Below, piece after piece: positions 63,699-64,000 of a stretch of DNA of 64,000 nucleotides (position 1 is its first letter; the number at the start of each line of letters is the position of its first letter). Position numbers and translations under genes: made by a program. The notes under the pieces were generated by a model that was not told where the DNA came from, searched no databases, and saw only the letters and a program-made list of their open reading frames with translations. This DNA is from Saliphagus infecundisoli. GTDB lineage: Archaea; Halobacteriota; Halobacteria; Halobacteriales; Natrialbaceae. The DNA lies in the NCBI RefSeq assembly GCF_020177375.1, contig NZ_JAIWHV010000012.1, forward strand, positions 1-64,000, read 5' to 3'.

Positions 63699-64000
63699 AT
63701 GAGCGGACAGGCCCAGCGGTCGATCCGGTGTCTCGTCGCCAAGGTCGGCCTCGACGGCCACGACCGGGGCGCACACGTCATCGCGCGGGCGTTTCGCGAC
63801 GCCGGCTTCGAAGTCGTCTACTCGGGGCTCCACAAGGCACCCGAGGAGATCGTTCAGGCGGCGGTCCAGGAGGACGTCGACGTCCTGGGGATCTCCATTC
63901 TCTCGGGGGCCCACAACACCCTCGTCCCGAAGATCATGGACGGCCTGGCGGAGTACGGCGCAAAAGAAGACACCCTGGTCCTCGTCGGCGGCGTCATCCC
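63699..64000 (+). CDS. methylmalonyl-CoA mutase cobalamin-binding subunit (partial)
   Basis: The frame runs off the window. It starts [32 protein letters not shown]; the D-x-H-x2-G motif (Asp19, His21, Gly24) gives the cobalt-binding His. Then [35 protein letters not shown] and LVLVGGVIP. This is the small B12-binding subunit typical of archaeal mutases. The large subunit is not in the window. Confidence 0.88.
   Translation, partial: MSGQAQRSIRCLVAKVGLDGHDRGAHVIARAFRDAGFEVVYSGLHKAPEEIVQAAVQEDVDVLGISILSGAHNTLVPKIMDGLAEYGAKEDTLVLVGGVI

Overview
The window is chromosomal DNA of a halophilic archaeon (class Halobacteria). GC is high throughout. Predicted proteins are rich in Asp and Glu. Promoters are TATA-type, several about 25 bases from a start codon (leaderless pattern), and operon genes are often joined by ATGA or GTGA overlaps. 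Archaeal markers include GGGP synthase, S15/S3Ae, Pcc1, NreA, halocyanin, HalOD1, DUF7344-type regulators and HTH_10 regulators. I cannot name the genus from sequence alone.

Layout. 1-650: insertion-sequence debris (IS630-type N-terminus). 655-4511: a surface lipoprotein, membrane proteins with an ArsR-like regulator, and the PCNA-linked repair protein NreA. 4508-5983: an IS1341-type (tnpB only) element inserted on the nreA stop codon. 6076-12279: histidine degradation block (YjiH-like permease, Bat-type regulator, hutU-hutG-hutI) with no hutH. 12300-19528: regulators, CPBP-type membrane protein, CinA, threonine aldolase, M29 aminopeptidase, UspA. 19861-22255: Tat lipoprotein with DsbA-like domain beside a membrane protein carrying an intramembrane CxxC. 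22284-31012: icd, AP-superfamily phosphatase, tyrA, Rsm22-like methyltransferase, surE, membrane DHH phosphoesterase, GGGP synthase. 31212-33756: a DUF7344/HalOD1 pair whose first gene carries a nonsense codon, an 18-bp tandem duplication and a complete 1629-bp IS4-family insertion. 33919-44700: MoxR ATPase, Tfx, sequon-rich lipoprotein, deacylase/flavoprotein pair, Lrp, truncated globin, korAB, aroC. 45313-48391: uronate dehydrogenase with a DapA-superfamily aldolase/dehydratase, then a second sequon-rich lipoprotein. 48556-52534: FAD oxidoreductase and a sugar-porter MFS with a small upstream ORF. 53087-55899: tRNA-Ala(GGC) and the rps15-recJ-like-pcc1-rps3ae operon. 55945-64000: halocyanin, HEAT-repeat protein, a phospholipase D-family gene split by a 363-bp non-coding element, RecJ-like nuclease, JAMM protease, RibL-like nucleotidyltransferase and the start of a cobalamin-binding mutase subunit.

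The most informative signals concern mobile DNA. The tnpB element and the non-coding element at 59403-59765 share end sequences: AATTA at the left end, a GTGGG palindrome pair, and TCAA or TCAC at the right end. Removing each by these boundaries restores a sensible reading frame in nreA and in the phospholipase D gene. This supports one IS200/IS605-type family with an autonomous-like protein-coding member and a PATE-like non-coding member. Neither carries tnpA. The TnpB has Gly where the RuvC-II Glu is expected.

A second theme is three Tat lipoproteins whose acidic stalks are dense arrays of N-x-S/T sequons. All functional assignments are from motif reading; no database search was possible.
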